A stretch of DNA of 24,436 bases from a virus. The first letter of the stretch is position 1; each line of letters opens with the position of its first letter. Location: IMG/VR virus record IMGVR_UViG_3300009445_000016, positions 1 to 24,436 of that record; one strand, given 5' to 3'. The position numbers and the translations under genes are program-made. Below the pieces are notes generated by a model. The model had not been told where the DNA came from and did not search any database. It saw nothing but the letters and a program-made list of their open reading frames with translations. This document shows, piece by piece, positions 8,725 to 17,385 of this stretch.

Positions 8725-9251
8725 TGCAGAATTTTCAGATAATTTATCCATTGAAGAATACCGATATAGAATCTATTTTAAATATTTACAACAGATTTCC
8801 CGTTAGAATTATACAACAAGAACACGAATTGTTTTATGTTGAAAAACGAGAAGTTGAAAATGAAAATGTATGTGTAAGACTAGACGCTTGGGTTCAGAAA
8901 AAATACCGTTTAAAAAATAAATCACATCACTTTTTAAGACTTGATAAATGGTCGTGGATAAAAAGTCATAGACCACAATCACCCAGAACAATTATTACGA
9001 TGCTTGAAAAATCAGAGGATCTAGTTGGCGGTCATATGTTATTGACGGATAAACATTATGATCTACCACGATTAACTAAGGATCATGAAATCATTGGTGA
9101 TAGTATGCATCGTAGTACAGTGGTTCCTAGTACTCCAAAATTAGATATTGGTGCTAGTCTGAGTTACACACCAGAAGCATTGCCTGCAATGACTCAGGTA
9201 GAGCAGGGCCATCAAATAGTCTTAGTCAGTCAATATGTTAAGAATTCATAA
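8718..9251 (+). CDS. Uncharacterised protein between terminase and tail sheath genes
   Basis: 177 residues from the ATG at 8718, overlapping the gp17 stop; a second ATG at 8724 (TAATG) gives two residues fewer. I do not recognise the family. No signal peptide, membrane segment or catalytic motif is visible. Residues 1-95 are mixed alpha/beta, rich in aromatic and basic residues (HHFLRLDKWSWIKSHR). The C-terminal third is Pro/Thr rich and looks extended. T4 has nothing between genes 17 and 18. Position in the late operon and overlap with gp17 suggest a virion, tail-assembly or packaging role, but this is only context. The ORF is preserved over its full length and has phage-like codon use, so it is probably a real gene. 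Confidence 0.75.
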   Translation: MVMQNFQIIYPLKNTDIESILNIYNRFPVRIIQQEHELFYVEKREVENENVCVRLDAWVQKKYRLKNKSHHFLRLDKWSWIKSHRPQSPRTIITMLEKSEDLVGGHMLLTDKHYDLPRLTKDHEIIGDSMHRSTVVPSTPKLDIGASLSYTPEALPAMTQVEQGHQIVLVSQYVKNS

Positions 9252-9253
9252 TA

Positions 9254-9261
9254 CATAAATA
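9254..9261 (+). promoter_or_regulatory. T4-type late promoter variant (CATAAATA) before tail sheath
   Basis: CATAAATA differs from the late consensus only in the first base and continues AAAAG. It lies just after the 177-residue gene and 65 bases before the sheath start, in the only sizeable gap of this stretch. A promoter for the highly expressed sheath and tube genes is expected here. Confidence 0.55.
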
Positions 9262-9326
9262 AAAGCATTGAGATATTTACCGTATTATGTAACTCTTATT
9301 CATGTTAACGAAAAAAGGACACGACT

Positions 9327-11123
9327 ATGGCATTTTCACCATCAGAGTCTCCAGCAGTCACAATCAGAGAAGTTGACTTATCAGGTATTGTGCCTGCGGT
9401 TACTTCTTCTACTGGTGCAATTGTTGGCGATTTCAATTGGGGCCCAACCAATCAACCTATTCTAATCGGAAACGAAGCAGAATTGGTTTCAAACTTTGGA
9501 TCCCCTTCACTCGTAATTGACAGCAGCAACGTCGATTTTCTATCAGCTTCCAGCTTTCTAAAATACTCTGGTTCATTATATGTCACTCGTGGATTAGACG
9601 CAGCAGCAAAAAATGCTGTTGACTCTGCATCTTCTGTAGGCAATTCACCAGTAGTAGAAGGTCTATCTAGTTGGAACTCTCAAAAATCTGGATTTATGAC
9701 AAGCGGAAGTAACCGTCTTGTTGCCAAATATCCAGGTGAAGTTGGGAATTCCTTAGCAATCTCTATCTGCCCTTGGTCAGGTATTATTGCAGATGGTGGT
9801 ACTTCTGTTGCTGTAGATGGGCAAGATAGTGCATTCAATGCATGGGCTTATAAATCATTCTTTGACGATGCTCCTGGCACCTCTTCTCACGTATCTGCAC
9901 GAAGCGCAGACAGTGCAACTGCACATGATGAAATTCATGTTGTCGTACTTGATGAGGGCGGTAAATTTTCAGGTACGCCTGGAACAGTTTTAGAAACATG
10001 GCCTTTCCTTTCGTTAGCAACCGATGCAAAAACTCCAGATGGTTCAAGTAATTTCGCACTAGATGTGTTGAATTCTAAATCAGCATTTATCTGGGCTTCT
10101 GCAATCGACAGTTCCGGTAAACCTACCAACGTATTATCTGCAAGTTTTGCAAACGATACTGTTACAGACCAAGATGTTCGTACTCAATCATTTAATGGTG
10201 GCAATCAAGCCTCTGGTGGATTATCTAAAGATGAATATCTGGTTGGATTTGATCAGTATGAAGACGTAGATACCATTCAAGTAGATTTTCTAATCGCACC
10301 TAGTTTGGGTAGCGAAGCAGATCAGAAAGATATAATTGTTGATCTAGAAAGTACGGCTAGAGGTCTACGTAAAGATTGTGTTGTTGTAGCATCTCCTGCA
10401 AGAGAACATGTTGTCAATGTACAAAATCCACAGACTATTGTAACCAATACCACTACTTTTGCTAAGACGTTACCCTCATCATCATACTTGATAATGGACA
10501 ACAACTTCTTGAAAGTTTATGATAAGTATAGTGATGAGTATGTTTTCATTCCGGCTGCTAGTTCTACGGCTGGTCTGATGGCTGCAACAGATGGTAATGC
10601 TGCACCTTGGTATTCACCTGCGGGTAATCGTCGTGGTCAATACTTCGGAGTATCTTCACTTGCGTATAATGCAACCAAATCACAACGAGACAGTTTATAC
10701 AAAGCGGGTATTAACCCTGTTGTAAATCTGCCTGGTCAAGGCGTATTACTCTTTGGAGATAAGACTAAACTAGGTCGTCCTTCAGCGTTTGATCGTATCA
10801 ATGTTCGTAGACTGTTTTTAGTCATGGAACGTGCAATCAAATCTGCTGCTCAAAACGTAATGTTTGAATTCAATGATGAGTTTACCAGAGCAGAGTTCGT
10901 TAACATCGTTGAACCTTTCTTAAGAGAGATTAAAGGCAGACGAGGGATCACTGATTTCAGAGTTGTTTGTGATGAAACAAACAATACTGGGCAAGTGATT
11001 GATAACAACCAATTTGTCGCTGACATCTATGTTAAACCAGCACGTTCTATCAACTACGTAACCTTGAGTTTCGTAGCAGTTCGTACAGGTGTTGACTTTG
11101 ATGAAGTGGTAGGTTTGGCTTAA
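9327..11123 (+). CDS. gp18: Contractile tail sheath protein gp18
   Basis: 598 residues (T4 gp18 has 659). It polymerises around the tube and contracts on infection. The N-terminus (SPSESPAVTIREVDLSGIVPAVTSSTGAIVGDFNWGP, here 3-39) is typical of sheath proteins. The C-terminal ~110 residues are close to T4: DRINVRRLFLVMERAIK, FEFNDEFTRAEF, RVVCDETNNT, then VKPARSINYVTLSFVAVRTG and FDEVVG at the end. This domain carries the strands that link neighbouring subunits. The middle domains (about 90-450) are divergent and surface exposed in known sheaths. A good ribosome site (AAGGA, 7 bases upstream) fixes the start. gp19 follows after 21 bases, so the two main tail proteins are probably co-expressed. 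Confidence 0.97.
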   Translation: MAFSPSESPAVTIREVDLSGIVPAVTSSTGAIVGDFNWGPTNQPILIGNEAELVSNFGSPSLVIDSSNVDFLSASSFLKYSGSLYVTRGLDAAAKNAVDSASSVGNSPVVEGLSSWNSQKSGFMTSGSNRLVAKYPGEVGNSLAISICPWSGIIADGGTSVAVDGQDSAFNAWAYKSFFDDAPGTSSHVSARSADSATAHDEIHVVVLDEGGKFSGTPGTVLETWPFLSLATDAKTPDGSSNFALDVLNSKSAFIWASAIDSSGKPTNVLSASFANDTVTDQDVRTQSFNGGNQASGGLSKDEYLVGFDQYEDVDTIQVDFLIAPSLGSEADQKDIIVDLESTARGLRKDCVVVASPAREHVVNVQNPQTIVTNTTTFAKTLPSSSYLIMDNNFLKVYDKYSDEYVFIPAASSTAGLMAATDGNAAPWYSPAGNRRGQYFGVSSLAYNATKSQRDSLYKAGINPVVNLPGQGVLLFGDKTKLGRPSAFDRINVRRLFLVMERAIKSAAQNVMFEFNDEFTRAEFVNIVEPFLREIKGRRGITDFRVVCDETNNTGQVIDNNQFVADIYVKPARSINYVTLSFVAVRTGVDFDEVVGLA

Positions 11124-11144
11124 GACCACAAGGAGAAATAACAA

Positions 11145-11672
11145 ATGGCAATTTTAGGAGTCGATGACTTTAAATCAAAACTGCGAGGTGGTGGTGCTAG
11201 ACCAAATCTGTTCAAAGCAACCATTAACTTTCCTGCGTATGCCGCTGGAGATGTTGAATTAACATCTTTCATGTGTCGTGCAGCGCAGTTACCCGCTTCA
11301 ACAGTTGAGGCATTACCGGTACCATTCAGAGGCAGAATTCTGAATGTCGCGGGTGATAGAACCTTCGAACCATGGACCGTCACTATCTTAAATGATACCG
11401 GTTTTGAGGTTCGTGATTCTATGGAACGTTGGATGAATGGCATTAACGGTCACTCAGCCAACACCGGTATCACCAATCCTGTTGATTATCAAACGGATCT
11501 TATCATTGATCAATTGGATCGTGATGAGTCTGTAATCAAACGTTATAACATACGTGGTGCTTTTCCCACATCTGTTGGTGATATTGCATTAACGTATGAC
11601 AATGGTGGTGAAGTTGAAACGTTCGAAGTATCGTTTACTTACCAGTATTGGGAGTCAAATACTACTAGTTAA
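11145..11672 (+). CDS. gp19: Tail tube protein gp19
   Basis: 175 residues (T4 gp19 has 163). Hexameric rings of this protein form the inner tube through which DNA passes. Matches to T4 run nearly end to end: ARPNLFKATI against ARPNLFQVEI, CRAAQLPASTVEALPVPFRGR against CKATALPAGIVEKIPVGFMNR, NVAGDRTFEPWTVTILND against NVAGDRTFDDWTVTVMND, the GAFPTSVGDIALTYD strand, and the ending ETFEVSFTYQYWE. AAGGAG lies 9 bases before the ATG. A hairpin spans the stop codon and a stronger one follows, before the portal gene. Confidence 0.97.
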   Translation: MAILGVDDFKSKLRGGGARPNLFKATINFPAYAAGDVELTSFMCRAAQLPASTVEALPVPFRGRILNVAGDRTFEPWTVTILNDTGFEVRDSMERWMNGINGHSANTGITNPVDYQTDLIIDQLDRDESVIKRYNIRGAFPTSVGDIALTYDNGGEVETFEVSFTYQYWESNTTS

Positions 11673-11678
11673 TAGTAG
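11662..11678 (+). other. Stem-loop across the gp19 stop codon
   Basis: CTACTA and TAGTAG are perfect complements separated by a 5-base loop that holds the TAA stop. The stem is only 6 bp and AT-rich, so it is modest by itself. It stands 11 bases before the stronger GC-rich hairpin and may act with it in transcript stability or termination. Confidence 0.35.
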
Positions 11679-11686
11679 ACTAAATA
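11679..11686 (+). promoter_or_regulatory. Possible late promoter variant (ACTAAATA) before the portal gene
   Basis: ACTAAATA keeps the TAAATAACAG tail seen at the 947 site but differs from TATAAATA at its first two bases. It lies in the gp19-gp20 gap, 45 bases before the portal ATG. If used, transcription would start at about the first base of the adjacent hairpin, placing that hairpin at the very 5' end of the mRNA. Confidence 0.4.
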
Positions 11687-11689
11687 ACA

Positions 11690-11722
11690 GGGTGTCTGCG
11701 GGCACCCTTGTTATTATTATTA
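11690..11722 (+). terminator. Intrinsic terminator-like hairpin between gp19 and gp20
   Basis: GGGTGTC and GGCACCC pair over 7 bp (one G-U) around a TGCG tetraloop, followed by TTGTTATTATTATT. A GC-rich stem and a T-rich run fit a factor-independent terminator after the tail tube gene. The T-run is broken by A residues, so termination may be partial, letting some transcription continue into the portal gene. Confidence 0.55.
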
Positions 11723-11731
11723 GGAAAAAGT

Positions 11732-13447
11732 ATGGCAGACAACGATAACGCATTTCTGAAATTATTTGGATTTGAACTGAAACGAACAAAGAAAGTCGAG
11801 AGCAAAATGCTTCCTTCTATTGTTCCTCCTACTGACGATGACGCCGCTGGTTACATTAGTACTGGTGCTGGCGCATATGGTCAGTATATTAATATGGATG
11901 GTGATCAATCCAAAGATAATGCACAACTTATAATGCGTTATCGTGGTGTTGCTATGAATCCTGAAGTAGATATGGCTATTGATGAAATTGTTAGTGAATC
12001 TATCGTTGCTTCAGAGTTAGAATCTTCGGTAGAATTGAAATTAGATGAGATCGAAGCACCTAAGAAAATTAAAGATCAGATTCAAGAAGAGTTTGATAAT
12101 ATTATTTCACTTATTAAGTTTAACGATTTAGGCCATGATATTTTTAGATCGTGGTATATTGATGGGCGAATTGTTCATCATCTTCTAGTCAACGAGGCTA
12201 ACACTAAAGCGGGTATTCAAGAGATACGACACATTGACTCAGCTAAGATCCGTAAGGTTCGTGAAGTCAAGTACAAAAAAGATCCTAAGACTGGCGTTAA
12301 AATCGTAGATAATATTGAAGAATACTACATCTATGAAGAGAAGCCAGGAAGCAACACCGTTCAAGGTGTTAAGATGTCTACTGATGCGATTAGCTATGTG
12401 ACTTCTGGCTTGCTAGATGAGACTAAAAAGAAAGTTGTATCACACTTACATAAAGCATTAAAACCTATTAATCAATTGCGTATGATGGAAGACTCGTTGG
12501 TCATCTATCGTTTAGCACGAGCACCCGAAAGACGTATCTTTTATATTGATGTTGGTAACTTACCTCGTGGTAAGGCCGATCAATACATGAAAGATATCAT
12601 GACTAAGTATCGTAACAAACTAGTCTATGATGCGTCTACTGGGCAGATCAAAGATGATCGAAAGCATATGTCTATGCTTGAAGACTTCTGGTTACCTAGA
12701 CGAGAAAACGGTCGTGGTACAGAAATTTCTACACTTCCTGGTGGCGACAATCTGGGTCAAATCGATGATATCATTTATTTTCAAAAGAGATTATATCGTA
12801 GTTTGAATGTACCTGTCAATAGGCTGGAACAAGAGGCCCAGTTTTCTTTGGGTCGTTCAACAGAAATCTCACGAGACGAAGTAAAGTTTCAGAAGTTTAT
12901 TGACAGGCTTCGTCGTAGGTTTGGAGGTGTATTTCTAGGCATTCTCAAGAAGCAGTTGATCCTTAAAGGTATCATCACTGCTCAAGATTGGGAAGAATGG
13001 AAAGATGATATCTACGTTGACTATATCAAAGACAATCATTTCTCTGAGTTAAAAGATCAAGAAATTCTTCAGAGTCGTATTGGTCTAATGAACGAAGTCA
13101 CTCAGTATGTGGGTGAATACTTCAGTAAAGATTGGGTCATGCGAAACGTTCTTATGTTTTCTGATGATGACATTGAAAAAATGCAAAAAGATATTGACAA
13201 AGAGATTTCTGCTGGTGATATTCCAGATCCTGAAGAAGAAGCTGCTGCTGAAAGAGAAGCACAGAACGCGCCTCCTGAACCTACACCAGTGCGGGTGGTA
13301 GAGCCTAAGAGTGAAACTGAGCGTCAGAAAGATGCAGAAGACGCTAAGAAGAAAAAGGAAAAGAAAGAAGCATATATACCTACAGGTGAAGATGAGTTGA
13401 TGGAAGAAATGACTAGGTTTATGAGCAAGTTGAATGAGCAAAATTAA
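11732..13447 (+). CDS. gp20: Portal vertex protein gp20
   Basis: 571 residues from the ATG at 11732, chosen because AGGA lies 6 bases upstream. The in-frame TTG at 11708 lies in the T-run of the hairpin and is unlikely. The dodecameric portal starts prohead assembly, is the channel for gp17-driven packaging and connects to the neck. T4-like signatures include MRYRGVAMNPEVDMAIDEIVSE near 69-90, the RIFYIDVGNLPRGKADQY block, and VPVNRLEQ followed by GRSTEISRDEVKFQKFIDRLRRRF near 361-397. T4 gp20 has 524 residues. The extra length is largely a charged C-terminal tail rich in Glu, Lys and Ala (about 495-571), predicted disordered or helical. The last 14 bases overlap the collagen-like gene. Confidence 0.96.
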   Translation: MADNDNAFLKLFGFELKRTKKVESKMLPSIVPPTDDDAAGYISTGAGAYGQYINMDGDQSKDNAQLIMRYRGVAMNPEVDMAIDEIVSESIVASELESSVELKLDEIEAPKKIKDQIQEEFDNIISLIKFNDLGHDIFRSWYIDGRIVHHLLVNEANTKAGIQEIRHIDSAKIRKVREVKYKKDPKTGVKIVDNIEEYYIYEEKPGSNTVQGVKMSTDAISYVTSGLLDETKKKVVSHLHKALKPINQLRMMEDSLVIYRLARAPERRIFYIDVGNLPRGKADQYMKDIMTKYRNKLVYDASTGQIKDDRKHMSMLEDFWLPRRENGRGTEISTLPGGDNLGQIDDIIYFQKRLYRSLNVPVNRLEQEAQFSLGRSTEISRDEVKFQKFIDRLRRRFGGVFLGILKKQLILKGIITAQDWEEWKDDIYVDYIKDNHFSELKDQEILQSRIGLMNEVTQYVGEYFSKDWVMRNVLMFSDDDIEKMQKDIDKEISAGDIPDPEEEAAAEREAQNAPPEPTPVRVVEPKSETERQKDAEDAKKKKEKKEAYIPTGEDELMEEMTRFMSKLNEQN

Positions 13448-14429
13448 TCCCGTTGTAACCGCTGCTTTTGGTATAGCACATACACAAAAACAGATAGGAG
13501 ACTTAGAAAATCGTATTATAGATATGATTGAACAAGTGCAAACTCTTAAAGGAGAAAAGGGTGACAAAGGAGATATTGGTGAACGAGGACCAGCAGGAGG
13601 ACCACCAGGACCTCAGGGACCAATCGGTCCTTCAGGCGGTGAAAAAGGTGAACAGGGAATTCAAGGTCTTGATGGCGCTCCTGGCAAGGATGGACCAAGA
13701 GGAGAAATAGGTCCTAGAGGGTTAAAGGGCGAAAAGGGCAATACAGGTATCGCAGGTAGGCCTGGAAAAATTGGTGCAAAAGGCGATAAAGGAGTCAAAG
13801 GTGATAAGGGAGATAGAGGTCCTACCGGAGAGCGTGGAGAAATTGGTCCGAAAGGCGAAAGAGGTAGTAGAGGCGAAAAAGGAGATGTTGGTGCGACTGG
13901 TCCAGCAGGACAAGATGGAAAAGACGCTCCCGATTATAGAGAACGATTCGAAGACGCTCTAGCACAATTTAACACTAAACTCACTGAGAACACCAGCACC
14001 GTAAACAAGAATGTTGAACGCACTCTTGCTAATGTTCAGAAATCATTATCATCTCTTGGCGGTGGTGGTTCATATAAAATTGTGGATAATGCAGACGTAG
14101 ACAAGGCGGCAATAACAAGTCTAGTAGACGATGCAGTTCTTATATACGACCCATTGAAAAAGAAATTTGTCGCTCAGTCTTTTCTGAGTATTCTTGATAG
14201 ACTAAAGGCAGACTTAGAAGTGCAATACGATAAACTAGTAGACGAAGACGCGACTAATTCATTTACCTACGTAGGTGAAGCAGTGCCTGGCACAAGTAAG
14301 TCTGATGCTATATGGAGAATTAAAAGAATAAAAGAATTTGTTGACGGAGATCTCGAAATTATTTGGGCAGAAAACTCAGCAGAGTTTGATAAAGTTTGGA
14401 ATGACAGGGCTACATACGAGTATAACTAA
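13434..14429 (+). CDS. Collagen-like fibre protein
   Basis: 331 residues. N-terminal residues 14-38 are helical with heptad spacing and could nucleate a trimer. Residues 40-164 are collagen-like: 6 Gly-X-Y triplets, one extra Pro, 3 triplets, one extra Gly, then 32 unbroken triplets (41 in all), rich in charged triplets such as GEK, GDK and GER. Residues 168-207 are again helical. The final ~55 residues (FTYVGEAVPGTSKSDAIWRIKRI, then IIWAENSAEFDKVWNDRATYEY) form a small C-terminal domain common at the end of phage tail-fibre and structural proteins. The product is most likely a trimeric rod on the virion. It overlaps the portal gene by 14 bases and shares TAATG with the next gene, so translation is probably coupled. 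Attachment site and target are unknown. Confidence 0.85.
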   Translation: MSKINPVVTAAFGIAHTQKQIGDLENRIIDMIEQVQTLKGEKGDKGDIGERGPAGGPPGPQGPIGPSGGEKGEQGIQGLDGAPGKDGPRGEIGPRGLKGEKGNTGIAGRPGKIGAKGDKGVKGDKGDRGPTGERGEIGPKGERGSRGEKGDVGATGPAGQDGKDAPDYRERFEDALAQFNTKLTENTSTVNKNVERTLANVQKSLSSLGGGGSYKIVDNADVDKAAITSLVDDAVLIYDPLKKKFVAQSFLSILDRLKADLEVQYDKLVDEDATNSFTYVGEAVPGTSKSDAIWRIKRIKEFVDGDLEIIWAENSAEFDKVWNDRATYEYN

Positions 14430-17293
14430 TGGCTGTACCTACTCTCACAAATACTCCAACAATCATCGATACAGCAGATGCTACTACAAACTGGTCAGGA
14501 GGTTCTGCTGAACCAGATGTGACTATCGATGAAAATGGCTCAATTAGTGAAACACTTCGAGCGAATGGTGCAACCCTATCCGTTACTACAAGTTTTACGT
14601 CTGCCGGAAATCATGTTCGTGGTTGGTTTCAGTTCACGGCCGTTCCCGACTTAGACTTTATTGATTTCGAATTGAATGGTGGAACTGCAACTTACATTTT
14701 GTTTGATGGACCAGGGGGAACAAACTCTGGCTCTGGTGTACCAAGATATCGAGGTGGTTGGTTCTATGTGCTCGTTGATTTAGATGCGACACCGGATTCT
14801 GGTACAGTTCCTACGACAACAACCTCGATCGGTTATGAATTTAATCGTGTTTCCCAGCCTCGGAACGTAATCAATACTTTTGCTGATGTTCTGTGGCGAG
14901 GTGACGGATACACTTGTACAGGAGGAACTTCTGGTGATCCTATTACGTTTGAAACCATCGCCAGTGCAGATGCATCCGCAGGTCTTTATTATGGTGTAGT
15001 TCAAACTGTTCGTGATACTACTTTTATATTTGGTGCCGTTACAATAGGTTCTGGTGCTACGGCAACATATTGCACAGTTGCAAACGAAGCAATCATTTTC
15101 GATGATCAGAGATTGGCCGCAACTGACCTTTATAAAATTATTGCAACAGGATCTGGTGCTACATTTGATGCAACAAACTCTCTCTTTAAAGGTAATGGTG
15201 CTCAGACTTTTGATTTCGACATGTCTGCCGTTAATACTTTGATTTGTGATACTAATGTATTGATTCAAGCAGTGCCAACATTTGGTTCAAGCCAAAGCGT
15301 CGAATCATGCACATTCATTAATTGTGGATTAACAACTGGAGGTGGAGCAACATTTACCGGCTGTACGTTTGATGAATCAACTTCCGCAAGCTCACTTACT
15401 CTTACAGCACTTACACAAATCGTTGATTGTGAATTCATGAGCGACGGATCAAACAATGCGGTTGAATTAACAGGAACAGTTCCTTCGGAGTATACTTGGA
15501 ACCATACTTCTTCAGGATATCTTGCCGGATCTCTTGGTGATTTTACTACGGGCACCAACGTCAACGCAACTCTTTACATCAATCCAAGTGCTACCTCAAC
15601 AACAGATTTAATATTGAATATTCCTATAGGTACTACTGTTCCAAGTATTCGATTTGGGGCAAACTACAGTGGCACTGTTACTGTTCGAAATGCACCGAAA
15701 ACTATTGATGTTAACGTGAAAGATGAAGATGGGGTTAATGTATCTGGCGCATTTGTTTGGTTGAATGATGGTGTTATCACCATCTTTAATGGTACTACTG
15801 ATGCGAGTGGTAATATTCCACAACAGGATTATGTTGGTTCAAACAACACTACGCTAAGAGTACGAAGATTTGGCGACAAACCATTTGAAACAACTTTGGG
15901 TACTTCAACAAGTTCAGTATCACAGTTGGTAACACTTGTAAACGACAGACAGCAAGTAGCGGTACCTACACTTAATCAAACATATACAATCAATACGACT
16001 GCCTCCACGATAACAGTATCGGGTGGGTCTGGTAGTGTTGTCCATACAGATTATACTACACTCGATACTGCACAAAACCTATATGAATTTGTAATGAATA
16101 CTTTTGCTGCTACGGCTTTCATGGAGTTTTCAGTACCGTTAGAATCAATTACAAACAATCAATATAATTTCATCAATGGTTTTACTTTTGGTGCGAAAGA
16201 TATTGATTACAAATATATCTATGAAGGTTCATTTACTGATACTGCTAATAATCTATTGTGGTCTAACGTTAAAACAATTGGTACACAGGAAGCAGGAACA
16301 AGCATTTATATTGTTCAAGGTGTAGAAGCATCTGATGCTGCTTTGACTTCTTGGTGGCCCGATGGAAATATCAATGTGCTTGTGAAAGTTGAAGACGGAA
16401 CATTCATTCAGTCAACCGACGATACAGCAACTAATGTCAATGGTGGGGTTTGGTTGTTTGCAAGAGAATATGGTGATCTATACGATCACTTCTTTTCTGA
16501 CCTATCCAATGGTGGGCAGAATATTGTCGCACTTTCAACTTTACCAGATTTGAATAATGAAACCGCTTCTGGTACGGTGGCTGGATATACAAACGTAACA
16601 ACAACCTTTGGGTCAACCTCACAAGATATTGGTGACGGCGCGGGTAATCAACCCTATAATGTTATAGTTGATTGTGCAAATAGACCTTTAACTGAAGTTT
16701 ACGAACGTCTCAAATATATTACATCATTTGATTTCTCAGCAACAGTAGATGGTGATGATGGATTTGAATATCGTAATGCGAACGAGACTGCGGGAACATA
16801 TACAGACACCAAACAGTCTCCGTTTGGAACATTCGCGGGTGGTAAATTCTTTGGTGCAAGGGGGGTGTGGTTAAATAATATTCCTTCCGCTGACGCTAAT
16901 AATATCGAACTGCTTGATGCGAATAATGTAGTCAGAACACCACCTTTGACAGCATCTTTTGTATTGACTGGATTAAAGGATGGTACTGAAATTCGAATAC
17001 ACGATTATGCGGACGATAGTGTTATTGCCGGTGTTGAGGATATGACTGGCGGCACAGGTACTTCAACAACTTCTGTTGTAGGTACTGTCACAATTAGTGG
17101 AAGTACTGATGATAACACATTTACATATAATTATCCAGTTTCGACTCCTGTTTCAGTATATGTGAGAGTATTAAACTTAAATTATATTATTCTATCACTT
17201 GGGCGACCAGTTGCTCAGGCGATAGTCTTAGATGATGAAAACATTTCTATTCCTATCAGTCAACAGATCGATAGAAATTATTTTGACGAATAA
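14429..17293 (+). CDS. Large virion structural protein, beta-helix-like N-terminal half, paralogous to the 17386 gene
   Basis: 954 residues, starting at the TAATG overlap with the collagen-like gene. Residues ~1-160 are beta-rich. Residues ~180-390 have short repeating strands with Asn/Thr/Ser turns and recurrent CTF/CEF steps (VESCTFINCGL, FTGCTFDES, IVDCEFMSDG), as in right-handed parallel beta-helices. Residues ~428-475 resemble a carboxypeptidase-regulatory/transthyretin-like fold (DEDGVNVSGAFVWL...TDASGNI). From ~545 on, two blocks align with the 749-residue protein: NLYEFVMNTF...SITNNQYNFINGF with its YSFLKYLW...SITNEQFEFSNGW, and VYERLKYITSFD with its VYEFAQWALRRD. No signal peptide or membrane segment is seen. 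Beta-helix phage proteins often bind or cut surface sugars, but I see no catalytic signature. An adhesin or virion-surface role is inferred. Confidence 0.75.
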   Translation: MAVPTLTNTPTIIDTADATTNWSGGSAEPDVTIDENGSISETLRANGATLSVTTSFTSAGNHVRGWFQFTAVPDLDFIDFELNGGTATYILFDGPGGTNSGSGVPRYRGGWFYVLVDLDATPDSGTVPTTTTSIGYEFNRVSQPRNVINTFADVLWRGDGYTCTGGTSGDPITFETIASADASAGLYYGVVQTVRDTTFIFGAVTIGSGATATYCTVANEAIIFDDQRLAATDLYKIIATGSGATFDATNSLFKGNGAQTFDFDMSAVNTLICDTNVLIQAVPTFGSSQSVESCTFINCGLTTGGGATFTGCTFDESTSASSLTLTALTQIVDCEFMSDGSNNAVELTGTVPSEYTWNHTSSGYLAGSLGDFTTGTNVNATLYINPSATSTTDLILNIPIGTTVPSIRFGANYSGTVTVRNAPKTIDVNVKDEDGVNVSGAFVWLNDGVITIFNGTTDASGNIPQQDYVGSNNTTLRVRRFGDKPFETTLGTSTSSVSQLVTLVNDRQQVAVPTLNQTYTINTTASTITVSGGSGSVVHTDYTTLDTAQNLYEFVMNTFAATAFMEFSVPLESITNNQYNFINGFTFGAKDIDYKYIYEGSFTDTANNLLWSNVKTIGTQEAGTSIYIVQGVEASDAALTSWWPDGNINVLVKVEDGTFIQSTDDTATNVNGGVWLFAREYGDLYDHFFSDLSNGGQNIVALSTLPDLNNETASGTVAGYTNVTTTFGSTSQDIGDGAGNQPYNVIVDCANRPLTEVYERLKYITSFDFSATVDGDDGFEYRNANETAGTYTDTKQSPFGTFAGGKFFGARGVWLNNIPSADANNIELLDANNVVRTPPLTASFVLTGLKDGTEIRIHDYADDSVIAGVEDMTGGTGTSTTSVVGTVTISGSTDDNTFTYNYPVSTPVSVYVRVLNLNYIILSLGRPVAQAIVLDDENISIPISQQIDRNYFDE

Positions 17294-17313
17294 TGTTTTA
17301 ACATTGTTTTTGT

Positions 17314-17321
17314 TATAAATA
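17314..17321 (+). promoter_or_regulatory. T4-type late promoter (TATAAATA)
   Basis: An exact TATAAATA followed by AACG lies in the 92-base gap between the two paralogous structural genes, 64 bases before the ATG at 17386. The downstream gene also has a strong ribosome site, suggesting high late expression. Confidence 0.7.
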
Positions 17322-17385
17322 AACGTAATTGAATTAAACTTTTGGTGATGTAAATTAATCTAATCATAAACTTAAAGGACTAATA

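Noticed and set aside
11708-11731. TTG start for the portal protein giving 8 extra residues
   Set aside because: The extra codons are the T-rich tail of the hairpin, and AGGA lies at proper distance before the ATG at 11732.
13085-13567. 160-residue minus strand open frame opposite the gp20 and collagen-like genes
   Set aside because: It is Cys/Phe/Ser rich, opposite Lys/Glu codons, crosses two real genes and has no ribosome site or promoter.
13551-13925. DNA tandem repeat or CRISPR-like array in the collagen region
   Set aside because: The periodicity is 9 bases from Gly-X-Y codons; there are no constant repeats with unique spacers.
14780-15268. 162-residue minus strand open frame with many Cys and Ser
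   Set aside because: It is the complement of the Thr/Ala/Gly-rich beta-helix part of the 954-residue gene; composition alone accounts for it.
17292-17305. AATGTT/AACATT inverted repeat followed by a T-run after the 954-residue gene
   Set aside because: The stem is five to six A/T-rich pairs with a 2-4 base loop, too weak to call a terminator; it may be chance in AT-rich DNA.
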